DNA of 64,000 bases. Origin: Planosporangium flavigriseum (GTDB lineage: Bacteria; Actinomycetota; Actinomycetes; Mycobacteriales; Micromonosporaceae). Shown here in pieces: positions 25,717 to 34,174 of this stretch (position 1 is the first letter of the stretch; each line of letters opens with the position of its first letter). The DNA is taken from contig NZ_JAATVW010000017.1 in assembly GCF_011947225.1 (NCBI RefSeq), positions 62,001 to 126,000 on the forward strand, written 5' to 3'. The notes beneath the pieces are model-generated. The model was not told the origin of the DNA. It did not search any database and saw nothing but the letters and a program-made list of their open reading frames with translations. The translations under genes were made by a program, and so were the position numbers.

Positions 25717-27128
25717 TCCACGGAGCGGAATCACCGGTTTCCGGTACGCCGTCGGTCCCGCGTGTACCGAGGTCAATGTACCTGCTCGGCGGTCGGAGAG
25801 TGATGGTTCGCGATCTGATCGAGGCAGGGCTTCTCTCGGCGGAAGCATCGTTACGATTCGACCGGCCCCGCGTTGGCGTCACCCACCGGGCGTTGGTCAC
25901 CGAGACTGGGCGGGTCCGGCTGGAGGACGGCCAGGAGTTCAGATCTCCTTCGCGCGCTGCCGCGGTGGCCGCCGGCATGCGTGCCGTGGACGGATGGCAT
26001 GCCTGGGTGGTCCAGTCCACCGGACGACCTCTCGATGCACTTCGGCAAGAACTTCTCGACCAGGCCGTCAAGCGAGCGGTCGACGACGCTCTCCGCATCG
26101 ATGACGAGGCCGCTCTCCCCCAACGAGTACACGAGCGCTTACGGGAGGCCCGCATGCGGGCGGATGCCAACGACCCGGAGGAGGTCTCCGTCCGCGAACT
26201 CCTGTCGCTGTGGGGGGCGAAGGGTCGGGGCGACCAGATCAGCGGAATCGAGGCGGACCTTGCCAATCACGGGCTCGTAACCCGGCCGAGCTTCCGCAAG
26301 GTAACGCTCGACTCGACGGTTCACCTGATCACGGCCTCACAGGAGGTACCCGAAGAGAACAACCAGGTCGCTGAGGTGGTGTCGGTGGACAGCGATGAGC
26401 CGGAGGAACTGAACGTAGGGCTCACGGTCGGCAACCTTCCATCGGCACTGGGTGGGGTTTTCTCGTTGTCACCAACCGCCACGTTCGAACAGGCGGTGAC
26501 GATGATGCTGCTCAACGACTACTCCCAGCTCGCGGTCCTGTCCGGAAGTCACACCCTGCGCGGCGCTGTGACCTGGAAGTCGATCGCGCAGGCCCGGCAC
26601 GCGAAGCCATCGGCGAGTTTCGGGGACGCCATCACCTTCGCACATGAGGTCCGGTACGACCGGGACCTGATTGACGTACTTCCGATCCTGGAAGCGTCGA
26701 ATTTCGTGTTCGTCCGCGACGAGAACAACGCGATCGCCGGCATCGTCACCACAGCCGACGTGGTGCACGCCTACGGGGAGATGGCAACGCCCTTTTTCCT
26801 GATCGGCGAACTCGACCAGTCACTCCGTTGGATCATCTCCCGGACGTTCGAGATCGACGACGTCATCCGCCTCTGTGACCCGAAGGGCTCGCGGAGAATT
26901 GAGTCCTTCGACCAGCTGACGATGGGCGACTACAAACGAGCCCTTGAAAACCCCGAGGCCTGGGCGAAGCTTGACTGGCCACTGGACCGCGCCACATTCA
27001 TCAACCGACTGGACGAAGTACGCGAGATCCGTAACGACGTTATGCATTTCAATCCGGACTCCTTGCCGAAGGACGCGGTCGACAAGCTCCGAAACATCAA
27101 TAAGTTACTCCGCGAGTACTGTGAATGA
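25710..27128 (+). CDS. RAMA-CBS-HEPN-like multidomain protein
   Basis: 472 residues from GTG 25710, overlapping the preceding gene by seven bases. Residues about 30-110 resemble a RAMA domain (VRDLIEAGLLSAEASLRF, LEDGQEFRSPSRAAAVAAG, GWHAW), a module thought to recognise modified DNA and found fused to restriction and methylase proteins. A helical region follows. Two CBS motifs occupy about 225-355 (FSLSPTATFEQAVTMMLLNDYSQLAV and VFVRDENNAIAGIVTTADVV), expected to bind an adenine nucleotide. The C-terminal 110 residues are helical and contain REIRNDVMHF (about residue 435), an R-x4-H motif as in HEPN ribonucleases. The combination suggests a sensor (RAMA), nucleotide switch (CBS) and RNase-like effector (HEPN). 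Catalytic activity is not proven. Confidence 0.7.
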   Translation: MVVHGAESPVSGTPSVPRVPRSMYLLGGRRVMVRDLIEAGLLSAEASLRFDRPRVGVTHRALVTETGRVRLEDGQEFRSPSRAAAVAAGMRAVDGWHAWVVQSTGRPLDALRQELLDQAVKRAVDDALRIDDEAALPQRVHERLREARMRADANDPEEVSVRELLSLWGAKGRGDQISGIEADLANHGLVTRPSFRKVTLDSTVHLITASQEVPEENNQVAEVVSVDSDEPEELNVGLTVGNLPSALGGVFSLSPTATFEQAVTMMLLNDYSQLAVLSGSHTLRGAVTWKSIAQARHAKPSASFGDAITFAHEVRYDRDLIDVLPILEASNFVFVRDENNAIAGIVTTADVVHAYGEMATPFFLIGELDQSLRWIISRTFEIDDVIRLCDPKGSRRIESFDQLTMGDYKRALENPEAWAKLDWPLDRATFINRLDEVREIRNDVMHFNPDSLPKDAVDKLRNINKLLREYCE

Positions 27129-27212
27129 CCGGTTGACGGTTGGTACTTCGTACTCGACGGACTGGATGGCATCGGCTCTACGGGTCGCAGGTGTACACGT
27201 TGCACCAGGTCC

Positions 27213-27743
27213 CTACTTACTGGAAAACACATCAACCACAGCAGACCACAGAAATGGTTCGCCCTCTTTAGCCGGACGGATTGCTTCGGTCGGCGTGACG
27301 ATAGCACCGCAGTCACGAAGAAGCCCGAGGCTACGGGCGAACGCCGGATGAGCGGCGAGCGCGGCCTTCACGTACGGAGCGACGACGATGGGAAGCCCGA
27401 GGCCGAGGGCCTCGTTGAGAACGCCCAACGCGAAGGTGTCGCTGATACCCGCCGCCCATTTGTTGATGGTGTTGAAGGTGGCCGGTACGACGGCAACCGC
27501 ATCAGCCCGCGGGAGCACGTCAGGGTCGTCGGGGTGCTTGTAATCCGATCGGACCGGGTAACCGGTTCGCTCGATGAGATCCGGAGTATCGATCCAGGAC
27601 GCGGCCCGCGGCGTGGCGATGACGCACACCGTCCAGCCCCCCTGCTGCGCGAGAATGATCAGCTCGCCGATGCTTCGCGCCGGCGGGGCTGCGCACACCA
27701 CGAGATAGAGGACCCGTCCGGCCGCACGTGTGTGGTCGTCCAT
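27213..27743 (-). CDS. flavoprotein (phosphopantothenoylcysteine decarboxylase-like fold)
   Basis: 176 residues of the flavoprotein superfamily that includes CoaC/Dfp and lantibiotic decarboxylases. It has an N-terminal strand (RVLYLVVCAAPPARSIGELI), a central ADAVAVVPATFNTINKWAAGISDTFAL resembling the conserved PAT(xx)N region, and GLPIVVAPYVKAALAAHPAF. It would bind FMN; the substrate is unknown. One base separates it from the stop of the upstream XRE regulator gene, so both are in one operon. Regulator-flavoprotein pairs of this kind recur in actinomycetes, but their role is not known to me. Confidence 0.75.
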   Translation of the reverse strand: MDDHTRAAGRVLYLVVCAAPPARSIGELIILAQQGGWTVCVIATPRAASWIDTPDLIERTGYPVRSDYKHPDDPDVLPRADAVAVVPATFNTINKWAAGISDTFALGVLNEALGLGLPIVVAPYVKAALAAHPAFARSLGLLRDCGAIVTPTEAIRPAKEGEPFLWSAVVDVFSSK

Positions 27744-27744
27744 G

Positions 27745-29088
27745 TCAGGCGGCTACCCCTGCCCGCTCGGCGAGTGGTCGCAAGCCGGGCGTAGCCGCGC
27801 TTCGTTCACGTCGCAGCAGCTTGGCGAGGAGCGTCCGCGCCGCAACGTTGACGCGTACCGACTGCTGCGCGATGCGTTCCGCCTCCAACAAATGCAGTAC
27901 GGCGAGAGCGTCCCCGCTCCGTCGTTGCGCATACGCGGCGGCAAGGTCCAGGTGCACCTGAGCACGCCGGCCGATCAGAGGACGCGGTAGCCGCGAAGTG
28001 TCGAGCCGCTCGCCTATTTGGGTCGCTCTATCCACGTCGCCGAGCGCGGCGGCCACGGAAACCTCATGGATAGCAACGTTGGTCGGTCCGAACGCCGTCC
28101 ACACACGGTTGTCATCGCGGCCCAGCCGCTCGGCCAGCGCAGCGGCTTGGGCAAGATACTGTCGCGCTGTTTGACGGTCGTTACGTTGAGCAGCAATCAG
28201 AGCCGCGAGTAGCAGCAACGATCCCCGCGTTGAAAGGCGGTCGGCGTCCGGCGCGCAGCCGGGTCGGGCGAGATCTTCCGCCGTTGTCGTTGTCAGTTCC
28301 TCGGCATAGGAGCACTTGTCTGGGAATCTGAGCAGCGCACACGCCACCTGGTAGGCGGCGGCAGCCGACAGCGCCGTCGACTCGGCCAACTGAGCCGCCG
28401 TCGCAGCGCGGTCCGCAGTGACCCAGGCGAGTTGACCATCCCCAGCCTTGCTCGCCAGTTTGGATGCAGCGATGTAGGTAGCCGCTTGTACACGAAGAGC
28501 CCGCTGCCGCTGGCCTCCCGAGGACCTGACCGCCAGTTCGTGCGCGTCACGAATCAAATCCGGAAGCATGCGACCCGCCGCGTCGTAGTCAGCGCGTTGG
28601 TACACATCATGTATCTGCGCAGCGGCGACCTCGATGGCGCCCACCGGTTGGCCGCATTCACCGGAATCGGTGAGTGGTCGATAGACGTTCAGGGCAGAGC
28701 GCAGCCCTTCAAGCACAGCGGCAGAGGAGTCGTCCAAACATCCTCGGTTGCCGAGATCATGATCGCCTGCCGCGACCGGATCACCGCACTCACCTGCGAA
28801 CGTCCGGATGATGTAGAAGCCGAGGTCGGCATCACTGGCTGCTTTCAGGACCGTTCGGAATGCTTCCCGGTACAGTTCGCCTGGCCAGCGATGTTGTCCG
28901 CGTTCCAGCTTGCCGACGTAGTTGCTGTCGAGAGTGACCTTCCGGCGATGCTCTTTCCACAGGTAGGCATTCACCGCCTCGGCCAACTCCTGGCGCGACA
29001 TTGGCCGCCCAGAACCTGAGGGAGAGAGCAGACGACGCCGAGCGTCGCTCAACTGGTTGTTCGGCGGTAGCTGCCGATAGTCGCGCAC
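27745..29088 (-). CDS. XRE-family regulator with TPR-like C-terminal region
   Basis: 447 residues from GTG 29088, with GGGGAGG upstream. The N-terminal helix-turn-helix (about residues 28-75, MSRQELAEAVNAYLWKEHRRKVTLDSNYVGKLERGQHRWP) is of the actinomycete XRE type. The long helical C-terminal part (about 115-440) has repeated Ala-rich helix pairs that look like TPR or similar repeats. It leads the operon with the flavoprotein. The divergent region holds a 17-base perfect palindrome and a 15-base direct repeat that could be its operators. Likely a ligand- or peptide-responsive regulator; the ligand is unknown. Confidence 0.75.
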   Translation of the reverse strand: MRDYRQLPPNNQLSDARRRLLSPSGSGRPMSRQELAEAVNAYLWKEHRRKVTLDSNYVGKLERGQHRWPGELYREAFRTVLKAASDADLGFYIIRTFAGECGDPVAAGDHDLGNRGCLDDSSAAVLEGLRSALNVYRPLTDSGECGQPVGAIEVAAAQIHDVYQRADYDAAGRMLPDLIRDAHELAVRSSGGQRQRALRVQAATYIAASKLASKAGDGQLAWVTADRAATAAQLAESTALSAAAAYQVACALLRFPDKCSYAEELTTTTAEDLARPGCAPDADRLSTRGSLLLLAALIAAQRNDRQTARQYLAQAAALAERLGRDDNRVWTAFGPTNVAIHEVSVAAALGDVDRATQIGERLDTSRLPRPLIGRRAQVHLDLAAAYAQRRSGDALAVLHLLEAERIAQQSVRVNVAARTLLAKLLRRERSAATPGLRPLAERAGVAA

Positions 29089-29390
29089 CGTGCCGAGCCT
29101 CCCCCACCGAACAAGTTGTCGCGACGCCTAGGTGACAGCGCCAGCATGACAGCGAGAACGCACGCTCACAAGGCGTTACATCTCGCAGGTGCGCGCTGCT
29201 CGACGGGCATGTTCGGCGCTCAGCGAGGGCTGTCACTCGGCATAGTCAAGGCAGTTTCTATTGCCAGTCGGCGCGCATGTAATCGTCGATTCGCGAAGCA
29301 CCTCCTGAGCCCCGACCCGGTGTCCCTGACCGATGACAGACGCTCCTGTGAGGTCATTGCGAGGCGGCAGAAACGGCAAATCTAGGACCC

Positions 29391-29428
29391 GTCTCCCGGT
29401 AACTCTCCCCTCTGTCTCCCGGTAACTC
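29391..29428. repeat. 15-base tandem direct repeat in divergent promoter region
   Basis: The sequence GTCTCCCGGTAACTC occurs exactly twice (29391-29405 and 29414-29428), 23 bases apart. It lies in the region between the XRE regulator and the divergent small Cys-protein genes. This spacing is near two helical turns and fits a pair of protein binding sites. Confidence 0.7.
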
Positions 29429-29440
29429 GGGGTTCCCGTG

Positions 29441-29457
29441 TCACGGACTGTCCGTGA
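29441..29457. promoter_or_regulatory. 17-base perfect palindrome, putative operator
   Basis: TCACGGAC-T-GTCCGTGA is an exact inverted repeat with 8-base arms and a single central base. It lies 12 bases after the 15-base direct repeat, between two divergent transcription units, one of which encodes an XRE-family regulator. A regulator binding site is likely; which protein binds it is inferred. Confidence 0.6.
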
Positions 29458-29600
29458 TCGTGAACGTACGGCGCGCGATGCCGTGGTAATCGCCGTACCC
29501 CGATGGACAGCCGCGGCTGGCACCAGTACCGGGAAGCCTGGCCGATCTCGAGTCGACATGCGAGGCGATGCAACGCCAGGGCCGGATTCACGACGACCGA

Positions 29601-29861
29601 ATGGAGCCGACGGTGGACGATGACGACGACCACAGCGCCGAACGCTCACGGCGACGGCGACTCACCGTTTCCCTCGCTTCAATGGCGTCCGAGGCGGACA
29701 TCATGGAAGCGGGCCGCCTGCTCAACGTTCACCGGCCGCGCACCGTCGTCCGGCGCGCCTGCACCGGTTGCGGTCTGGCATGGCCGTGCCTGGACACCGT
29801 CTACGCCTGGGCCGTCACCGGCACGAAGCCTGAGCCGCCCCCCACGAGCGGCGGGCACTGA
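29601..29861 (+). CDS. small protein with Cys motif
   Basis: 86 residues from ATG 29601 (a longer frame to 29568 exists). It is acidic at the start (MEPTVDDDDDHSAERSRRRR), with a conserved-looking helix and the motif CTGCGLAWPC near residue 60, which could bind zinc or an Fe-S group. The next gene has a related CRFCGRVWPC motif, so the two are probably distant paralogues. The pair is divergent from the XRE regulator. No function known. Confidence 0.6.
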   Translation: MEPTVDDDDDHSAERSRRRRLTVSLASMASEADIMEAGRLLNVHRPRTVVRRACTGCGLAWPCLDTVYAWAVTGTKPEPPPTSGGH

Positions 29862-29866
29862 GCGGC

Positions 29867-30115
29867 GTGGGCGAGTACGAGTCACAGGTCGTCGCGTTCG
29901 CCCGATACGCGACCGCACAAGTCGCGCACTGGGACCGGGTCGTCGCACTGCACCAGGCCGACTGCACGGGTTGCTGCCGATTCTGCGGCCGAGTGTGGCC
30001 GTGCGACGAAGCGCGGCACAGCCGGCGGATGGTCGACCATTTCAGCCAGTGGGCGCTGACCGACGAGCAGCCGGCGCCAGATCCCAACCTCGTCCGCCCG
30101 TACGTCAACGGCTAA
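29867..30115 (+). CDS. small protein with Cys motif
   Basis: 82 residues from GTG 29867, five bases after the preceding gene and in the same operon. It has an N-terminal helix (YESQVVAFARYATAQVAHWDRVVALHQADC), then CTGCCRFCGRVWPC, and a short His/Arg-containing helix. The C-x2-C spacing suggests a metal site. It shares the GCGxxWPC-like core with its upstream neighbour. Function unknown. Confidence 0.65.
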   Translation: MGEYESQVVAFARYATAQVAHWDRVVALHQADCTGCCRFCGRVWPCDEARHSRRMVDHFSQWALTDEQPAPDPNLVRPYVNG

Positions 30116-30190
30116 TGCCCATAACGGCCACCGGCGCATCCGCCCTCCGCGTTTTCCCACCTGGGAGGACGGCTCGATAACCTCCTGCAT

Positions 30191-30559
30191 ATGGCATCAG
30201 TCGAGGAACTCACCCAGCGGCTACGCACCTTCGCCGACGAGCGGGACTGGGGTCAGTTCCACACGCCGAAGAATCTCGTCATGGCGGCCGCCGGCGAGAT
30301 GGGCGAGCTGGTCGCGGAGTTCCAGTGGCTCACCCCGGAGCAGTCCGCCGCCGTGATGGAGGATCCGGAGGCCGGTGGCCGGGTACGCGCCGAACTCGGC
30401 GACGTCGTCATCTACCTGACCCGGCTCGCCGACGTTCTGGGCGTCGACCTCGTCCAGGCCGCGCTCGACAAGCTCGAGCACTCGGCCAAGCGGTACCCGG
30501 TCGAGTCGTCCCGGGGATCCGCCGCGAAGGCACCTCACGATCAGCCGCCCGCGCCATAG
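30191..30559 (+). CDS. MazG-like nucleotide pyrophosphohydrolase
   Basis: 122 residues resembling the small dimeric MazG/RS21-C6-type (dCTP pyrophosphatase-like) family. The helix AAAGEMGELVAEFQWLT gives the EExxE-type metal ligands, and ELGDVVIYLTRLADVLGVDL supplies the second acidic set. Such enzymes cut nucleoside triphosphates to monophosphate and pyrophosphate and clean non-canonical nucleotides. A Ser/Ala/Pro-rich tail ends the protein. No ribosome binding site is evident at the ATG, so the transcript may be leaderless. Context gives no specific partner. Confidence 0.8.
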   Translation: MASVEELTQRLRTFADERDWGQFHTPKNLVMAAAGEMGELVAEFQWLTPEQSAAVMEDPEAGGRVRAELGDVVIYLTRLADVLGVDLVQAALDKLEHSAKRYPVESSRGSAAKAPHDQPPAP

Positions 30560-30660
30560 CCCTGCGCTGATCAGCTCGCTACAGTCGTGGCAACCAATGC
30601 GGTCCGACGGGCTTCCGGCAGCACCGGATATGCCCCCCATCCGCACGATCACTTCGTGGT

Positions 30661-30960
30661 GCCCGGGGGCACTTCTCAACGTCGGAGCTCCGCACTTCTG
30701 CGGCCGGTCTTCTTCAGTACGCCAATGACGGCAGCCTGGCCGACCGGATCGCGGAGCAGCTGAGGATGAGCGGCCACGGCGTCGGTCAGGCCGAGCGCCG
30801 GTCGTGGGAACGCAGCCTGCCGATCCTCGCGCAGGGCGTCGTCGACGCGGGTCTGGCCAGTTCGAGCGATCAGGGATGCCGCCCACTGCTGTCGTCGTTG
30901 GCCGCACCGCCTGCCTACGAAGGGATCGACGCAGTAGGCTCGCCGGGATTCTGCCCGACC
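30661..30960 (+). pseudogene. fragment of a DUF2075-type N terminus
   Basis: An open frame through this spacer reads LRTSAAGLLQYANDGSLADR, then GVGQAERRSWERSLPILAQGVVDAGLA. The SEVRSWERSLP-type motif is typical of the N-terminal region of DUF2075-like nuclease-helicase proteins. After about residue 75 the similarity ends and no helicase domain follows. No start codon with ribosome binding site precedes it. I read it as a decayed fragment of a larger defence-type gene; the assignment is by memory of the motif. Confidence 0.45.
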
Positions 30961-31064
30961 GCCACCCAAGCTGCTGGTGAGTCTGACCAACTGACAGCAG
31001 CGGAGGGCCTTTGCTTCCGGAGTGGGAGCCCTAGAGTGTCGGTCGTCTCGCGTAGGCTCGCCGC

Positions 31065-32762
31065 GTGAACACGAAAGCAGGAGGAATGCGGCAGTTCATG
31101 CTTGATGGGACGATGGCGACATTAAGTGCCATCCCGGTGGAGGCCGTCGAGCACGGCGAGATCTTCACGCGTCGATGGGTTGTCGATCTGATCCTCGACC
31201 TCGCCGGCTACGACGAGGAGCGCGATCTCGCGTCGCTGGTCGCAGTTGAGCCAGCCTGTGGCACGGGAGCATTCCTGGAGCCGATGGTCGTCCGGCTCAG
31301 CGAATCGTTACGACGACACAACCGCACCCTTGATCAAGCCTCCGGCGCCATCCGCGCTTTCGATCTCTTGCCCCGGAACGTCGAGTCCAGCCGGCGCCTG
31401 GTGGAGAAGGTACTCATCCGCGACGGTTGGCCAGCCGAAGACGCAATAGCGCGCGCGGAGGACTGGGTGCAGGAGGGCGACTACCTCCTTGCTGACCACC
31501 AGGATGAAGGCGTCGACTTCGTGCTGGGTAACCCGCCTTACATCCGCCTAGAGGATGTCCCGACCGATCGCATGCTGGCGTACCGGGCGGCATGCTCCAC
31601 GATGACAGGGCGATCGGATGTGTACGTCGGGTTCTACGAAATCGGGCTCCGGTCACTTAAGCGTGACGGAGTGCTTGGCTTCATCTGCGCCGACCGTTGG
31701 ATGCGCAACCAGTACGGCCGGGAACTACGCAAATTCATCGCCGATAGCTTCAGCGTTGAGGCGACGATCATCATGCACGATGTGGACGCTTTTGAAGAGC
31801 AGGTGTCGGCGTACCCTGCGATCTCGATCCTGCGTCGTAGTCAACAAGGTGCCGCCGTCGTCGCTGATACGAGTGAATCATTCGGCCCGGATGATGCGGC
31901 GACCGTCTTGGCGTGGACCCGGGATGGCCAGTCCCATGCAATCAGGACCGACCGGTTCGAGATCGCGCGACTGCCCCACTGGTTCGATGGCTCCGATTCG
32001 TGGCCGGCCGGCTCACCGGCTCGTCTCGCTTTGATCGAGGAACTGAACGATCGATTCCCTCTTTTGGAGGACCAGACGACAGGCACGCGGGTCGGCATTG
32101 GCGTCGCTACAGGCGCCGACGGCGTCTTTGTGACCAAAGACGCCGACGTCGAGTCGGACCGCCTACTGCGACTATCGATGGTCCGCGACACGATTTCTGG
32201 CACGCTGACCTGGTCCGGGCGCTACTTGGTTAATCCCTGGGACGACCAGGGCAAGCTTGTTGACCTGGAGGCCTACCCGCTCCTGCGCGCTTATTACGAG
32301 CGGCATGCCGATGCGCTGAAGCGACGGCATGTTGCGGGCAGGCGACCGGCCCACTGGTATCGGACAATCGACAAGGTCGATAGTGCGCTGACTGCTCGTC
32401 CCAAGCTGCTGCTCCCCGACATGAAGCTCACCATTCATCCAGTCCTGGATGAAGATGGATTGTATCCGCACCACAACCTGTACTACATCGTCTCGGACGA
32501 CTGGGACCTGCGTGTGCTCGGCGGCCTTCTGATCTCCCGCGTGGCCCAGGCCTTCATCGAGGCTTATGCCGTCAAGATGCGCGGCGGCACCCTCCGCTTC
32601 CAAGCGCAGTATCTACGTCGTATCCGCGTACCCCGGCCCGAGACGATCTCGGATGCGGACCGTGCCATGCTCGCCGATGCTTTCGAGAAGAGAGACACTG
32701 TGGCCGCAACCGAGGTCGCCATGCGGGTTTACGGTATTGATTATGACTGGAACGAAAGCTGA
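31065..32762 (+). CDS. type II DNA adenine-N6 methyltransferase (PaeR7I/XhoI-type)
   Basis: A gamma-class adenine methyltransferase of up to 565 residues. The SAM-binding motif VEPACGTGAFLEP and the catalytic NPPYIR are both present, followed by a C-terminal target-recognition region (about 330-545, with YPHHNLYYIV and RGGTLRFQAQYLRRIRVP). The convergent neighbour is a PaeR7I-type endonuclease, so the predicted target is CTCGAG, with methylation of the adenine. The start is uncertain: GTG 31065 gives the longest form, while an AGGAGG at about 31080-31085 lies upstream of ATG 31098. The enzyme protects the chromosome from the paired nuclease. Confidence 0.85.
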   Translation: MNTKAGGMRQFMLDGTMATLSAIPVEAVEHGEIFTRRWVVDLILDLAGYDEERDLASLVAVEPACGTGAFLEPMVVRLSESLRRHNRTLDQASGAIRAFDLLPRNVESSRRLVEKVLIRDGWPAEDAIARAEDWVQEGDYLLADHQDEGVDFVLGNPPYIRLEDVPTDRMLAYRAACSTMTGRSDVYVGFYEIGLRSLKRDGVLGFICADRWMRNQYGRELRKFIADSFSVEATIIMHDVDAFEEQVSAYPAISILRRSQQGAAVVADTSESFGPDDAATVLAWTRDGQSHAIRTDRFEIARLPHWFDGSDSWPAGSPARLALIEELNDRFPLLEDQTTGTRVGIGVATGADGVFVTKDADVESDRLLRLSMVRDTISGTLTWSGRYLVNPWDDQGKLVDLEAYPLLRAYYERHADALKRRHVAGRRPAHWYRTIDKVDSALTARPKLLLPDMKLTIHPVLDEDGLYPHHNLYYIVSDDWDLRVLGGLLISRVAQAFIEAYAVKMRGGTLRFQAQYLRRIRVPRPETISDADRAMLADAFEKRDTVAATEVAMRVYGIDYDWNES

Positions 32763-32774
32763 CAGGGCGAAGAT

Positions 32775-33494
32775 CTAGCCGAGTACAGACCGCACATAGT
32801 TAACGCGGCCCTGAACGGCAACTCGGAAGCTCTTGCCCGTTGCAGTGGCAAGCGGTTCGTCATATGTGACGCGCCCGTCATCGTGGGACTTCGTCGTGAT
32901 AAACCAGCCAGCCTGGTAGACGTTGTCACTCACGAAGCGGGAAATCATTTCCTGGTATCGCTGGTTGTATGACAAGCCCTTGAAGGTCTGATCGGCCATA
33001 AAGAGTGCATCAATGGACCTGTTCGACTGTTCGGTTTCCTGAGTTTCTTGCAGAACGAACACGTAGCCAAGCCATGGCGGAACCTCACCGAAAGCATCGA
33101 ACTTCTTCTGGGCGGCCCATGTGTCCGTTGCCGTGCCGAGGGCTTCTTCAAACCGGTTATTGATGTTCTTTCCGACGCTACCAACCTGGGATTTGAACTC
33201 AAGGGCGGCGACGAGAGCGCCCTTGTAGCGAATCGCCATATCCCAGCGCTTGCGGGCCCGGTAGTAGCCAGGAAGGAAGGGTTCGTAGGTGATGGAGTCT
33301 TCGGGGAGTCCCGCGTCCACAAAGATTTTTGCCACGAGGTCTCTGATGCCATTCATGTGGCCTGCGGCGCGCGCCCCGCCTCCAGCAAGCCCGCCGTCTG
33401 GCAGCGCGGCAAGTTGATCGGCCCTCGCTGTCCAGAAGAGCGAGACAGCAGCCTGGGTCGGATCGCTCGGCACAGATGCATGGTTAACGGCCAA
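32775..33494 (-). CDS. PaeR7I/XhoI-type restriction endonuclease
   Basis: 239 residues from a TTG start at 33494, chosen because AGGAG lies seven bases upstream and because the length then matches PaeR7I (about 246 residues). The N terminus has the family's TQAAVSLFWTARADQ segment. The core includes YRARKRWDMAIRYKGALVAALEFKSQVG (Asp and Glu-x-Lys of a PD-(D/E)XK site), then NNRFEEALGTATDTWAA. PaeR7I and XhoI cut CTCGAG. The gene converges on its methyltransferase with a 12-base gap, giving a complete type II system. CTCGAG is present in the window (for example 9091, 15941 and 34069), as expected for a methylated host. Confidence 0.85.
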   Translation of the reverse strand: MAVNHASVPSDPTQAAVSLFWTARADQLAALPDGGLAGGGARAAGHMNGIRDLVAKIFVDAGLPEDSITYEPFLPGYYRARKRWDMAIRYKGALVAALEFKSQVGSVGKNINNRFEEALGTATDTWAAQKKFDAFGEVPPWLGYVFVLQETQETEQSNRSIDALFMADQTFKGLSYNQRYQEMISRFVSDNVYQAGWFITTKSHDDGRVTYDEPLATATGKSFRVAVQGRVNYVRSVLG

Positions 33495-34174
33495 GGTTGA
33501 CTCCTGGTGATCGACACATGACACAGATGGAGGTCTTGATCTTAAGGGTGCGTCAGCGGATCGGTACACATCTGCGTCAAGTGACTCTTGACGGCAACCG
33601 CCTATCGCCGGTGTGTCTGCCGTCGGCACATCCCTCAGGAAGCAGATGCCGCGCGGGGCACCGCCCCGACACGACCGTGACCCACCTACTGGAGCTCTGG
33701 CGGGCTCGGGTGCCCGTCTGCACCGGCGAAGCGTCTGGAGATGCGGGGCAGCGGCAGCGTCGAGCCGTAGCGATGACCTGGAGGCTGCGGACCTGCCCAT
33801 CCTTCGAGGCGCAGGCCTTTCGCCACAGTGCGGACCACGAAGAGTTCGACCAGGAATCCTTTGTCGCTGCCCTCGTCGCACAGATCCGCTTAGTGGCCGG
33901 TTTCCTCGTGCCCTCCGCGAAAGCATTACCTGGTCATTACTTCTACATGTCTTGATCAAGCTGGGTGACGGCCAGATCGAATGACATTAAGACCATCTGA
34001 CCTGCATTGACGCATACCGCCCCTTGATTTGTCCCGGATTGGCTTGCTTGCCACCGAAAAACTGCGCTCTCGAGATTTGACGCGCAGTGCATCCAGGGGT
34101 AGTTGTATCGACGGCGCTCACGCCAGGTCCGCAAGTCGCGGGCGAACTGAGCTGAGCCGGAAAGGCGATGCTTC
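33495..34174. other. spacer without recognised gene
   Basis: About 680 bases between the restriction endonuclease start and the 251-residue hypothetical gene. Reading frames on both strands are present but none has a family motif, a ribosome binding site and consistent codon use together. It includes the promoter of the endonuclease gene. Nothing else recognised. Confidence 0.4.

Noticed and set aside
29391-29428. Short CRISPR-like array
   Set aside because: Only two copies of a 15-base repeat with an 8-base gap, and no cas genes; a regulator site is more likely.
33495-34174. A gene in the spacer right of the restriction endonuclease
   Set aside because: Frames on both strands exist (for example a rightward one of about 150 codons from 33497) but lack motifs, a ribosome binding site and consistent codon use.
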